Assembly (NCBI RefSeq): GCF_003672135.1
Contig: NC_039508.1
Span: 15,883,945-15,947,944, forward strand
DNA: 64,000 bases
Reading direction: 5' to 3'
Origin: Ooceraea biroi
Lineage: Eukaryota > Arthropoda > Insecta > Hymenoptera > Formicidae
The translations under genes and the position numbers were made by a program. Below the pieces are notes generated by a model. The model did not search any database and was not told the DNA's origin. It was given only the letters and a program-made list of their open reading frames with translations. Shown piece by piece: positions 38,644 through 50,495 of the stretch (positions within the stretch are counted from its first letter, which is position 1; every line of letters begins with the position of its first letter).

Positions 38644-41173
38644 AAAATAGCATTCAAAGTATACAATCTTGATTTCCAACGTTAATTAACGTAATCTATG
38701 AAAAACAATCTTTTGATTATATTTAACATGGCAGCGTGAAAGTACTAATCATGCAAAATGGTAAAGCAATAGTTATCGCTGTCGCGATCGTCAGCCTTTG
38801 CACGAAAAAAGCATTTTCCAGTTTGCGTGGATCTCGTCGAGTCGTTTCGAGGGCGTTTATCGTAAAGGAGATCGTGCTGCTCCGTTCTGTAAGAGCAATA
38901 TCCTTTCGTGCGACGGGCAACGAAGAACGCGACGTTCACTCTTTGGCGACGTCGATATCACTCGATAACCTCTCGTTTTCCGAGCATCGTTCCCACAGGA
39001 TTTCCTCGAGATCTTCCGTTTTTCACACGAGAAACCCACGCGTCATTCACTTTTTCGCAACAACTGGAACTTTTCTAGCAACATTGAAGTAACAATGGGA
39101 GATCACGTAGGAAAAGTATCACTTGACATATTCCTAGTAATGAAGAATACCCTAAATATAATATGGATACTTAAAAAAATATATAAATATTTAATAAAAA
39201 TGCCAAATTGCAAAAGAAATTGATTTTCGCAAAAAGTGCGAGAAATTATTGAAGTAGAAAACTGATAAATTTAACATAATGTACGACTAATATTATCGCC
39301 TTTATTATTATTTTAGCTTATGTTTAAAATGGAAATATTTAATTAACAAATACAAGTAGAAGAATCTACGGAATTCTTGGCACAGTACCATTTACTCTCA
39401 AGTGTAAATTTTCCTATTCCGCAACTAAATGAAATAAAAAAGGATTTTAATGGAAAAATGCTGCGGTGGAAATACTATAAAATACAATATAAAAGTTTGT
39501 TTCTATAAAAGGCGCAATTCTTTTATATCAACTGAAGTTTCTCTAGACATTTAATGAGCCACATGTGAAAGATGAATCAGGTAATACAAAAAAATATATT
39601 ATTAAACAATACGAAAATATATATTCGTTTAATTTGAGTGAGATCTCAATTCATCAGATTTTGCTGAGAAGTATCGACGTGCATGAGCGAGTGTTGCTGA
39701 CTGTTATCTTTCTTCGCTGTTAGATTCACTTAGACATACATGCGGTAAGATATGTGTGGCTGTAATTAGAATATTAGCCACCATGCTGTCCTCAAATTAA
39801 TGCGGAATACATACGACGCATTTCAAGCAAAAGTTTACAGAGTCACGAACGAAATACAAGCGTGAAATAGCAACGGAGGGTAACAACTGAAAGGACTCTC
39901 TGCCTGCTTTCTCGTCTCAGCGTAATTCGGGTTAACCAGCAACTTCGTACATAGATTAAGCGATACACGGCAGGCCAAACTTGGGTCAGCCGCGGTAGCA
40001 TGTCAAGAAATAGTTTTGCTGCATGTTGCCACGACAGGAACATGGCAGTATATACAAAATAAATTAATTAATTAGCTAGCCGTGCTGCAAAAAAGTTATT
40101 GTTCACCGGATATTAAAACTTGATACAAAGGCGCAAGCGGGAGGGAAGGGCATTTATAAATGCGAACAGAAATCTCTACATATCATGTCAAAAAACGTGC
40201 AGGACATGATTACGCTGAAAGCATGCTAACATATTTAATTTCTGATGCAACGTAGCGCTTTAACCGCACGTAATTACGTCATTAATCATTTCGCCATTAC
40301 GTGGCAAATGATATTCAAAGAAAGAAATAATTAGATAATAATCCCGTTATAATTGGTTTAGATGGCGTGACGTTGAATTTGTAGGTGCGTTGCAGCTAAT
40401 GTAGATAAATGCAGTAATGTAAGCAATGTAGATGTACCATAGACGAAGCTGTGCAATCTTTTTTCTTCATCATTTTTTCAGCATGTCTATTAGAGCGCGA
40501 AGTTACTTGGAGAATACGAAACCTTCAACAAAACCACATTTGTTCACGTCTTATCTTGCACAGCTTAAATCAAGCTTCCCAACAATACGACGCGCCCTAA
40601 TTAATGTGTTCTACTTGAGAATTGCCATTCTCAGCTTCGCAACTGCTCACTCTTTTTTCGGAAGATGAATGGAACTAGAAGGATCCTGCATGTCGTGCAG
40701 TTTTTTCTTATTTCATTCTCTTTATCCAGTCCGCCGACTATCCTTCCCGTCCTTCAACCCTGCGTCACTCATTTCTTCGCGTGGATCTTCCCCTCGGCAT
40801 CTGCATCGTTTCTTATCCGCACTTTTTTTCAGCCCCTACATTAGATTCAGTTTCGTCAATCCTCTTACGTTTTTTAAAATCTCTTATCACAATCTTTGCC
40901 AACTCATCGAATATCTTTTGTGTACAACATCTTCTTTCCAGTTTCTTTTCTCATTGTGCGTCTTGTTCCCTTGTTTTCTTTCTTCCCTTGTCCATTACCT
41001 GTCACAGCAGCAACGGGTATCTTCCGCAACGTCACTGTGCATGATGATCCATTGCGTATTTCCGCAGCATGGCTCTCGCTACTACCTCCGCATGGCTCTT
41101 CAGCGTGTCTCAGCGCCAATTTATGAAGGAGCCGTTCATCTAAGTGGCCCGTCTGTGGTTGTTTCTTTTCCAG

Positions 41174-41326
41174 GACCGCGAATTCGTGGAGATGGAGGTG
41201 CCGTACAACGGTGCTCCGAAGAGGCCGGGTTCACCGTCGCCCCTGACCTCCCCCGCGCACAGCACTGCCTCCAGGGGCGGCCTGCTGCAGTCCTGCTGCG
41301 GGCGCTGCTACCCCCAACGTTACCAG
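41174..41326 (+). CDS. Shal: Shal (Kv4) exon: C-tail with proline-directed sites and Cys cluster
   Basis: Fifty-one codons in phase 0 start DREFVEMEVPYNGAPKRP. They continue with GSPSPLTSPAHSTAS (several Ser/Thr-Pro sites, comparable to the phosphorylated C-tail of Kv4 channels) and LLQSCCGRCYPQRYQ, a cysteine cluster that may be lipidated or bind metal (inference). The junction EKTT|DREFVE reproduces the order seen in the fly protein. The acceptor TTGTTTCTTTTCCAG is strong and the donor CAG|GTACGC is weaker than the GTGAGT donors upstream. When this donor is used, the exon joins 57343. When it is ignored, translation continues to 41551. Confidence 0.96.
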
Positions 41327-41551
41327 GTACGCGGTCGGCGTATACTCGCCTCGATTACCTCCATAAGTGAGACCGCGCCCTCGTCCTCCTCCCACTCTCA
41401 CCAATCGCAACCCGGTCGGTCGCACTATCAGCAAGCCCCGGTCGATCCGGCGACCGTGCCGAACGTCGTGTTCAACGTACCAGGCGACGCCGACCGGCAG
41501 CGTCGCCAGGGCGCGAGCTCGTCCAGCCCCTACAACGAGACTCGGGTGTGA
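41327..41551 (+). CDS. Shal: Alternative Shal C-terminus by read-through of the 41326 donor (ends ETRV)
   Basis: Directly after the donor the reading frame stays open for 74 codons and stops at 41549-41551. The segment is GC-rich with G/C-biased third positions, unlike the intron further on. It encodes a Ser/His/Gln-rich low-complexity tail (TAPSSSSHSHQSQPGRSH, then PVDPATVPNVVFNVPG) ending SSSSPYNETRV. The last four residues fit the class I PDZ ligand (Thr at -2, Val at 0). The alternative ending in the exon at 57343 lacks this. I infer a composite terminal exon (intron retention with local polyadenylation). There is no canonical AATAAA close by. ATTAAA occurs at 42097-42102, and AATAAA at 44007 and 44117. 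Transcript evidence is needed to settle it. Confidence 0.7.
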   Translation, partial: VRGRRILASITSISETAPSSSSHSHQSQPGRSHYQQAPVDPATVPNVVFNVPGDADRQRRQGASSSSPYNETRV

Positions 41552-41989
41552 GCCGGGGTAAGGACCATTGATGGCAAACCCTAACGGTGTCCGGCGATGA
41601 TAATAACGATCCCTGAAAGTCGGTCGCCGGCTACGACATCGCGTGGCGATGATCACCGGTCGTTAGTATCGACGTTGATCGTCGATTGGGATTTCCGTTC
41701 TTCAAGGAGGGACGGTTGTCTCTTCCCTTCTGTCTCTGAGACTGTCTTCGAAACTTTTAGGCGCCGACAATGATCTGGCGGATCATCCTTGTTGTCGATG
41801 TTTGGCAGACGTTTGCGGCGATGATGCCGCAAGAACGAGCAGCTGGGGCAGCTTGAGTACACGGTTGCTCCACGGTTTCGAATCGTTGAAACTTCTAATC
41901 GCTTTGAGAACGCGACGAAAGTATTATTCCCTAACCCATTCGGTCCGAGGACGAGCCGAACGAGATGAACTTCTTCGCGCACGAGAGCA

Positions 41990-42020
41990 AGAGAGAGAGA
42001 GAGAAAGAGAGGGAGAGAGA
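41990..42020. repeat. (GA)n low-complexity tract
   Basis: GA-rich run of about 30 bp that generates artefactual Arg/Glu-rich frames. Confidence 0.85.
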
Positions 42021-45000
42021 TGAAATTGGGAAGAGAGTGCAACCCGTTCGAGAAACTGACTTGCGATTGCGGTCAGATCGCGAGCGAGAAATCTTAATTA
42101 AACGGACGCCAAAGAGCGCCCGACTCGGATACGACGCTTTCAGCCCCACCGATAATGGAAATCGGCTGTTTCCAGCTCAATGAACGACTTAACAGTCACA
42201 TCTCAGCTGTTCATCTTAATTCTTGGTCCTTCAGGCTCTCCTTAGTCACTTTCGGCCAGTTAGTTTACGATTTACCAGGACTTCCGGCGACAAAAATTAA
42301 CTGCATTGTATATCGCGAATAGAGACAAAGATTGAGAGTGTGCACGTGCGCTTTATCTTTGCTTCTACGTTGTTGGCATACCGTGCAGTTTCTCTTCCAG
42401 GCAAAATGTTAATTGTTGTTGTACTTGTTCTTAACGCGATTAATTTTCTCGAAGATCGATTCGTAGATTCGTTATTCGTGAAATTGGAGATATTTCCGTG
42501 TTCACATTCAGGTGGAATCTTTCGATTTTCTTTTCTGAGCTTCGATAAAAGCAGAAACGATTGATTATGCGGGTTGAATTATGTAAATTCGTGGGATTAT
42601 CTTGCTCATGGTCCACGGCGAATGCATTAAGTGATAAAATCATAATATTCTCACTGAGAAATTTACCGAGTTACTTTACTTTCGTTTCTTCTTTTCAAGA
42701 GAGTCTAGACCTTTATATATTAATTTTTAAAATGTTTAATTAAAGATCAATGTTAGAGATTCTTTTATCGTTTTTTCCTTTTTTCAAAAGATGAATATAA
42801 ATATTAAGCCTTTCTGTTTATATAAATACATCAAACAATTTATAGCTATTTCTGAAGGAGAAGAGTTAATGGAAAAGTTTGTCATTTTTCTTTTGCGAGA
42901 GGAACATCAAAATTTCAAGAATGCTCAAATGTACAAATCTCTTACATATAAGAAAGTTGCGTGTTGAATTGGAAAGAGATCTAAAGAGAGATTTAACACG
43001 TAGTTGATCTCACTCTCAATAGTTCATCACGAATTAAAGCGGAAAGATTGGACCCGAACGATGAACCGTGACTGTCGATGGGGATCCAGAGATTCGATCT
43101 GTGTTATCTGTCTCTCTCCAGCACTGCCGAGGGTTCGAATTCTGAATTGGTACTCTCAGGAATCAGGCGATAATCTCGATTCTAATCTCTACTGAGGGCA
43201 CAGCGATTAATTGGATCGCCGATGTTTCGCCCGCTTGGTTTCCGGAGATTTATCGTCGAAAATGTCCATATTGGCAGACCGTTAAGGTGGTCAGCATGTG
43301 TGAGCGTCCCGATCCGCTACGTTACTGTTGATTAATGTCTAGGGTTGCTCAGGTACGCATCGGCCGAAGAATCTTCTCACATTAATCGCGACGAACCTAG
43401 AATTCTCTCGTAACTATAGGCATCCCAGCAAGGGTGGAGTCTGATAGACCTTATCTTATTAGTCGCTATTATATCTCCTTACCAAATTCTAAATCGATGT
43501 CATAGTTATCAAGGTAGAGTAACGGCGAACGCATTGAACTTTCTCTGCTCTTCTCGTAATTATTCTATCGTCGTCTTCTCGATATTATTTGCATCGAGAT
43601 TGGGCTCAATGGAATTATTCTTCGAATAGGATAAGTTAAACCAAATTATACTTTTTACTGAATATGTGTGTCAATATCTTTTCAATAATATTTATTTTGT
43701 TCGCATTATATATCATTTTTTAAAATCTGTAACTATTTTTATACCCTCTTTCGTACATTTGTTATTGCGTTTAATTTGGTTTATATCATCCAGAAAGTTT
43801 ATGCATCGTACCAAGTCGTGCGATTCATTCATGCACAAAAATCAAAGGAAATTACCGCGATCAAGTCCGGTGGAGTTCGTCACATCGAAAGTGTGCTTAC
43901 GTCTGTTGGCGGCGCGACTCTCAGTTATCCCGAGTGTATTTTCGTTTTTAACCGGCGTGCTTTTGCAATACTTAGCTCTTGATCGTCTCGAGCATTTCGC
44001 GAGACGAATAAAACGGCCGCGTGTCTGTTTTCTCTCGTTATTTCCTCGACTCTTTCCAACGTTCTCTGTTTCCGTTTCATCACTCCGAGTGATAGTTGCT
44101 GGTGCCGCGCAAGGCAAATAAAGCCGTCTCGTTTTTACGCTTTGAAGAAAATCTCAGAGTCGCGCAGATCTCTTTCGCGATTGCAGTTTATCTGAAAATT
44201 TTGTTGTGTCGATTGCTTTAACTGTAATAAACGAATCATTAACTCTTTTAATACGACGAAGCCTGTCTAAAAAATTGTGGTGCGCAGAAACTTGCGTGTT
44301 AAATTGTTTAACATTAATAATTTACTGCTCACTTTACTCGTGTATTACGATGCCAAATTTTTTGATACATGCATTTATATTTATATCTCTTGTGAAAGAA
44401 ATTATCGCGATTAAAATCAATCCTCAGCAAAATTTAATTTCTGTTTTGCATACAAATATAATTGATTGAAAATTATATCAATTTCCTGATAGCAAATACA
44501 TAATTATATTAATTTTCCGGTAATGATTTGCTATTATAATCATAATTATATGATAATTATACGTACTAATACGTAATAATGATAAATATTGATGATGTTT
44601 GAGAAGACAAATGATTGATGATGACTAAATCCAGATATTATCGCTGCTTAGGTTCTTAGATTAAAACATCTTTTAAATTAATAAAAATTTTGATGTATTA
44701 CTAAATATACGTGAATTCATTTCTTTGTTCTGTGTGAAAAGTCGAAATCACGACAGTTTTCAGAAATGGAATCATATCGACGCATATCGATAGTAACGAT
44801 CGGCAGCACGACATAAATCTACATGCAAATCGACCTTCGCGAGGCTGTGGCCGATGTTAACGAGGAAAAATGAGAGGTGATGAACGGCCCGATCGAACCG
44901 AGCAGATCAGGAACAAAACCTCTTCGAAATCCGATTAACAAATGCTTCTGCTGCCTGGGCTTTCATGACCGCCATTTTTCGACGGCCCCACAATGGTGCT

Positions 45001-48000
45001 TCGACTACATTTTATCCTTTTTCTTTCGGTCTTGTACTAATCGCCGGTTAATCTACAGTATAAGCCGTGTGCGGGCCTCAAATCCTCATTATGCTCATGA
45101 AATATTCGCGGCAGTCATTCCGGAGAACATTTTCGGCAAAATTAGGCTACTTGCTTCCAACATTTAATCCTAACAGTTCTACATTAATTTTATTTACGTT
45201 AACCTCATTTAGATTAATTTCATTTCATTGTTTTTCATACTTATTATCTGTCTTCCTGTTTTTCCAATTACAATTGTACTTCTTGATTACATTGTAAATT
45301 GATGTAGAGTGTGATTCCTGATGTGATGCATTATTTTCCTTTGAGAGTCGTTGCTGATGAATTTGATGAAAGTTTAGTGAAACAAGGTTTCTCATCTCTT
45401 CTCACCATATCGTAGATCCACAAAGAATCCTAAACTAAACTGGGATTCTATCGCCTTCCACTGATCTAGAACCTAGGAACAAATCGCTCTCTTTCTCTCG
45501 AGCATATCGCAGAATAGCGACACGCAAAAATTTTTCCTTATAATCTCAATAAAAAATTGGATTAAGTTTATTTCCGAATTTTATCTAATTACTTAGCAAT
45601 TCATATTTGATTGAAGCCATTACAATTATAATTATGTTTGCATTCTAATTATTATATATTCAGCTCGTTAAATTAAGATAACCTTTATTAATTAATTTTA
45701 CTTACGATATCAAATAATTATTAATTAAACGATTTAATTGCAAATGTAGCAATTAAGCGTGAGCATTACAAGGATTGCGCGTCGCTGCGCTTATTGTTAG
45801 ATCCATAGAGGATCCAGATCCAGCAAGATCGATCCGTCTTCCAGAGGAACTATCGACCCTATCTCTCGCGGAGCGAGTATCTCCGCAACCCCGTGTCCCA
45901 TGTCTTCCATTTTTAGATTAACTCGACACAAAACCGCCGCATCGAGTCCTGCCCTGAGCTCGCGCCCGTACAACCCCTGTAACTCGATCTATATAATCCC
46001 CGTTCCATTTAAATCTATCGAGCTTCGCTTGACGCAAACACGCCGCGTCCCGAAAATTCAACCGCAAGACCTGGCCCGGTGTGGCCGATTCACGAACAGC
46101 CAATCGATGCGCTGACATAATAATCCAGCTCGTATTTCATTATTCATAGAAATCAACATTGCTATCTTGGCAAACGCACGCCATAACGCTGGCGCGTATA
46201 GTTTTGATCAAAACATAGCGATGGAAAGTCTCTGTGCGCTCTAATTGACTTGTTTTAATCATTGGCAACTAATCATTTGAAACGTGAGAGGAATTACGCA
46301 CAAAAATGATCTAGAGGTTTCCAATTTCATAATTAAATCGGAATCTATCGAAATTTCGACGTCTTTTTAGAAGATTACATTTAAATTCTAATGTTACAAG
46401 AGTGTTTATCGTACATTAACGTTAAGGCAAATAGTGACAAGTTTACGGCCTTCAAGATGGAAATTAGTGTTAAGAACCATCGCGTTTCTATAGTTTCCTT
46501 GTTATGCATGGATGATTTGGTACTTAAATCTTAAGGTATGAATCTTACAGTCCCGGATTTCGATCTAGGATTTATATAACGCTAGTGATCGCGAGTAGAG
46601 CTGGATATCGCGAATTGGCGATACCACAGGCGATATTTCAACGATGATCACGTACGATAATAATCAGTTCACCCCGAAAGTGGCGGAAAATCGCGCGAGG
46701 AATTCCGAGAGATTTCCTTACGTGGCGACATTCCGTCGCGGAGAATGGAACGAGGTTTTCAGATTAAGTTGCCGAGAGGTGACGAAAGATTGATCGATAG
46801 GTGCGAGGTTTTTTCTGCCCGAAACTAGCTTTAAGATGAACGAACCCTTCCTCCGTAGGTAGGCTCGACGATAACGAAGAAGCGTTCGGACTATTATCGA
46901 ATATCGATAGCGATTACGCAACCGGTAATAATATAGAAACTCGCACGTTGCGACGTGTATATACTATTCATTAACGTGCGAGTCATCTCTTCTCTCATCG
47001 AATCACGAAGACTGGCATGCGTCGAATATACCTAAGTAAAAAAAAAGATTTTGGTGTTAATATCCTAATTTTTCGTAATTTTATTATCATTTTAATCGTG
47101 ATTGTAGATTCTCTCATGCAGCAGGGAAATTTATAAATTTAGAATAGCAATATCCAGTTCAATTGAAAGCTAATTTATCATCTTGAATGTAAATTAAATT
47201 TTTTCTTCGCTCACTTTGATAGTTTGCCATCGCCAGTGGCAATATCGGTTTTCGATTGGTCTTTTATAAAATTTTAACAAATTGTTAAGACGAAGACAGT
47301 TGCGAGAGATTACAATTCTGGACACTTCCAATTTCATTACTTTTATAAGTCAACTGTTATCGCTATCTTGTTGCAAGGAGTTTAATTGCAATGCTGTCGA
47401 TCGATCGAACATCCTGGGTTTTCTCCGATTTCGAGGAGAACTCATTTCACGATTTGGCGCACGCCAGTCTGATATAAATAGTTTCCTCATCGTGATCGAT
47501 TCACTTGGAAATACGGTCGCGTCCTTTATTCATTTTTTTTACTCTCATGGAAATCCGCGTCGACGTCATTCATTCGTCATGCAATCGATTCTACGTGGCG
47601 ATTAAGGGTTGATCGCGAATAGACGTGCGATTGTCAGGAAAAATAAAAGTAAGATGCATCATGACGCATCCTGATTTTCAGAAGATTATATAAATCTCAA
47701 ACTTGCTTGATTGTATATTTCAATAATATTACTCTATTAAAATTAAATTAAATTAATATTTTTATTTTCTAAGTTTTGGTTTTTAAATTTTATATTAATA
47801 CATCTTGTTAAAATTGTATTTCGATGTAAGTTTAATGTCGTATTAAAGCTGATTTTGATTATTATCCCGATAATAATCATATCCTGCAAAAGATTCGCGA
47901 TTAGCCCTTAACTACATTTTAGCTACAAAATACTTGCCACATTCCAGAGCGGTCTGTTACTTTCGATATAATGCGATTATTTTTCCCACGTATCGCGGCC

Positions 48001-49059
48001 TAAGCGCGGCATGATGAAATCAAATCAACAAAATCAAGGAAATAAAGAAACTGATTTTTTAACAAGTTCCTTCATTCTTCACACGACTCTTTCTCTGCAA
48101 TATAAATATCACATTTCTTACATAAAAATCGTAATAAGTTGCACAATGAAAATGGAATATTGACAAACCGTTTTATAGAAATTCTTATTGCATAAAATTT
48201 AGCGAAAAAAATAGTGATTTCGTTTTGTGCATATTTTTAAGACGCGTATGACATTTGCGACTTTAAATTAAACCAGATATAAACTGTCAAGTGTGATATT
48301 TCTATTCGCTTGACAAACATTGTTTTTACATTCGAGGTATAAGATTTATGTATTTTTTAATGAAAAAGTGCTTATAGGTTTTGATAGTTAATACGCTTAT
48401 TTCTTTTGAGCGTCATTTGAATACATAAGGAAAAAGAAAAACGCCAATACCTGATAACAGATTAATTTCTTTTACACTTTTCATATGTTTGATGCAAATG
48501 ATTGTCGATTATCGCTAATAAAGTTCCAGCTACGTCGTGTTTCACACGGAAGCAGCATAATTTATAAGCATTTATTTATTGCATTGGCAAGGGGATGGGA
48601 ATCGATAGCGTTAATTACGGCGATTAATTAGCGAATAAATGGAAGAAAATATTAATCGGACAATAACTCAAAAATGAACGTTTAATCGAGGAAATCGCTG
48701 TCCATACACACTTTGCGCGAGTATGCACACGAGTTTCTTTACAAGTCGTTGTACATAACCACGTGTGGTCATCCTTGCACAATTATATATCGACTTATGT
48801 TGGTGTAACAGCCCTGACCTTAGGGCTACGCCACGTGAAGGTATAGCGCTTCGCGCGAATGGAAAAAGTAACGTTTCGACGATATGTTTTCCGTAAAGCG
48901 GCATTCACATCGCAACCATCATCGAGATTCATATTTGCAAACTTTTTGATCGAATGTCTGCTTTATATTGCGATGAAAAGTTAATAAATACGGAAATGAT
49001 AGGGTATTAGATACTCTCTATATGTTAATACATATTACAAGTTTTTTAATTAATGTACA

Positions 49060-49083
49060 ATATATATATATATATATATATAT
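49060..49083. repeat. (TA)n microsatellite
   Basis: Uninterrupted TA dinucleotides, about 12 units. Confidence 0.9.
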
Positions 49084-50270
49084 GTCGAAATTAAATCTGT
49101 ATACGATTAATTAAATTGTTAATTACGCGTTTTTCGAGAAGCTCACATTCTTTCGAAATTCACTTGGATAAATTACTTATCTCATGTAATCTGTAATTTG
49201 ATGTTATCTGATATCGTAATAATTTCTCCAAGATGAAGCGTAAATGGAGCAGCGATCGTTGATTATAGAACATTACAGTTGATTCAGGAAATGAATCACG
49301 CTGCACGCGTATTTCATACAAAAATATCATTCTGCCGGGTCAAGCTTTTATTACAGAATGATATTTATAGAGTCTCCCGAATGCGTCACGTGATGCGCGA
49401 CGTGTATAATTTGAGACTGGATTTGAATGCAAAAGCGATGAAGTATGCATACGTGCAGGCCACGCAAAGTCTAAGGGAACAGGACGAGCGATAATTTCAT
49501 CGGCAACAGGCACATTGTAGCACGCCGCACGTACCGCGAGTCACATGCAACGCTTTTATTCGGTCCCATGTCTCCGCGTTGTACATTGTATATCATGTTT
49601 CATAAATTTTGCATCATGCATCACGCGTGTGCGCGGGGCAGATACGATTCCTCGCTTTTCAAATAACGAGCGTTCCAAGCAAAACAACCAAACAGCTTAA
49701 TCATCGGCAAGCAGTGTTTCGACGAGCGGTGAACGAATTTATCCGTGCCCGATACTCCGACGAGATACGGCCGATTAATATGATCGCGTTTATTTATACA
49801 GTCCGCAATGTAACAATCGTAACTGCATACAAGTCGCGTGCGGCTTGCATATCTGTACGCGGCGTGCAGCTTGTACGCGTTGAATGGTAAGTGGCATACC
49901 CACAGTTGCAAAACGATGATCGATCGGTTAGTACAACCCGCACGTGACCGTGTACATCGGCGGGGAATACATGCATTATGAATGTGCGTTGTGTCAGAAA
50001 CGCTCGCGCACACGAACCTGATTGACAAATTAATTTTAATCGTCAGGCAACGTCAGTGATAACGATTCGATGGCACGGCCGCCCAATATCGACGCTAAAG
50101 AAATTGCTCTGCGAATGATGGCGTGGGTGTGTTGAGTGTTTCAATTAGTTAATACCTGCGGTTTAACGTAACGTAACACGCGACTGATGCGATGGTTTCC
50201 TTCACCTATTTTCCTTCTGCCGCATACGCCTAAGGAAATAGTGTTCCAATTTCACGTGTGATAAATTATA

Positions 50271-50487
50271 GTAGGGGAGACCAGGGTTGGTTATCACACA
50301 GGTTGGTTGTCACAGTGTTGATTTTTCGGTTGCTATATAGAATTGCTAGGAGTTCGCTGATATTGTCAGGGCAACAACTTTAAGGATAGAATGTAACAAC
50401 GGCATTAACAGAATCATTTTTGTGCATAAAACTAAAGTGTAAAAAATTCATAGGTAAAAAGTGTGACAACCAACCCCGGTCTCCTCT
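50271..50487. mobile_element. Small MITE with 28-bp inverted ends
   Basis: Inverted ends at 50272-50299 and 50461-50488 match at 25 of 28 positions (left end TAGGGGAGACCAGGGTTGGT). The octamer AAATTATA occurs on both sides (50263-50270 and 50488-50495) and may be an 8-bp target duplication, which would point to a hAT- or P-like element. The flank is AT-rich, so chance cannot be excluded. Just inside the left end a 16-bp unit, GGTTGGTTRTCACASW, is tandemly duplicated (50285-50300 and 50301-50316). There is no coding capacity in about 217 bp. Confidence 0.72.
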
Positions 50488-50495
50488 AAATTATA

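Larger units (their letters stand above)
35260..41173. other. Shal intron upstream of exon 41174
   Basis: No exon is recognised. It holds a 26-bp perfect palindrome (36175-36200), a 23-bp tandem duplication (38598-38643) and a pyrimidine-rich stretch of nearly 500 bp (about 40690-41173) leading into the strong acceptor GTTTCTTTTCCAG. Long frames at 35465-35908 and 36947-37381 (minus) and 40669-41370 (plus) lack domains. The last runs into the exon in the wrong frame. Confidence 0.65.
41552..50270. other. Shal last intron (or 3'UTR of the read-through form), part 1
   Basis: The first about 600 bp (41552-42180) remain fairly GC-rich and include a GA tract, which would fit a 3'UTR of the read-through transcript. 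After that the sequence becomes typical AT-rich intron. Candidate poly(A) signals are ATTAAA at 42097 and AATAAA at 44007 and 44117. A (TA)n microsatellite lies at 49060-49083. No other exon, RNA gene or transposon is recognised. Confidence 0.6.

Noticed and set aside
40669..41370. 233-codon plus-strand frame overlapping the Shal exon
   Set aside because: It is the pyrimidine-rich intron (Ser/Leu/Phe-rich) and then the Shal exon in the wrong frame.
43128..43145. GGGTTCGAATTC resembling a tRNA T-arm/B box
   Set aside because: No matching acceptor, D or anticodon arms could be placed around it.
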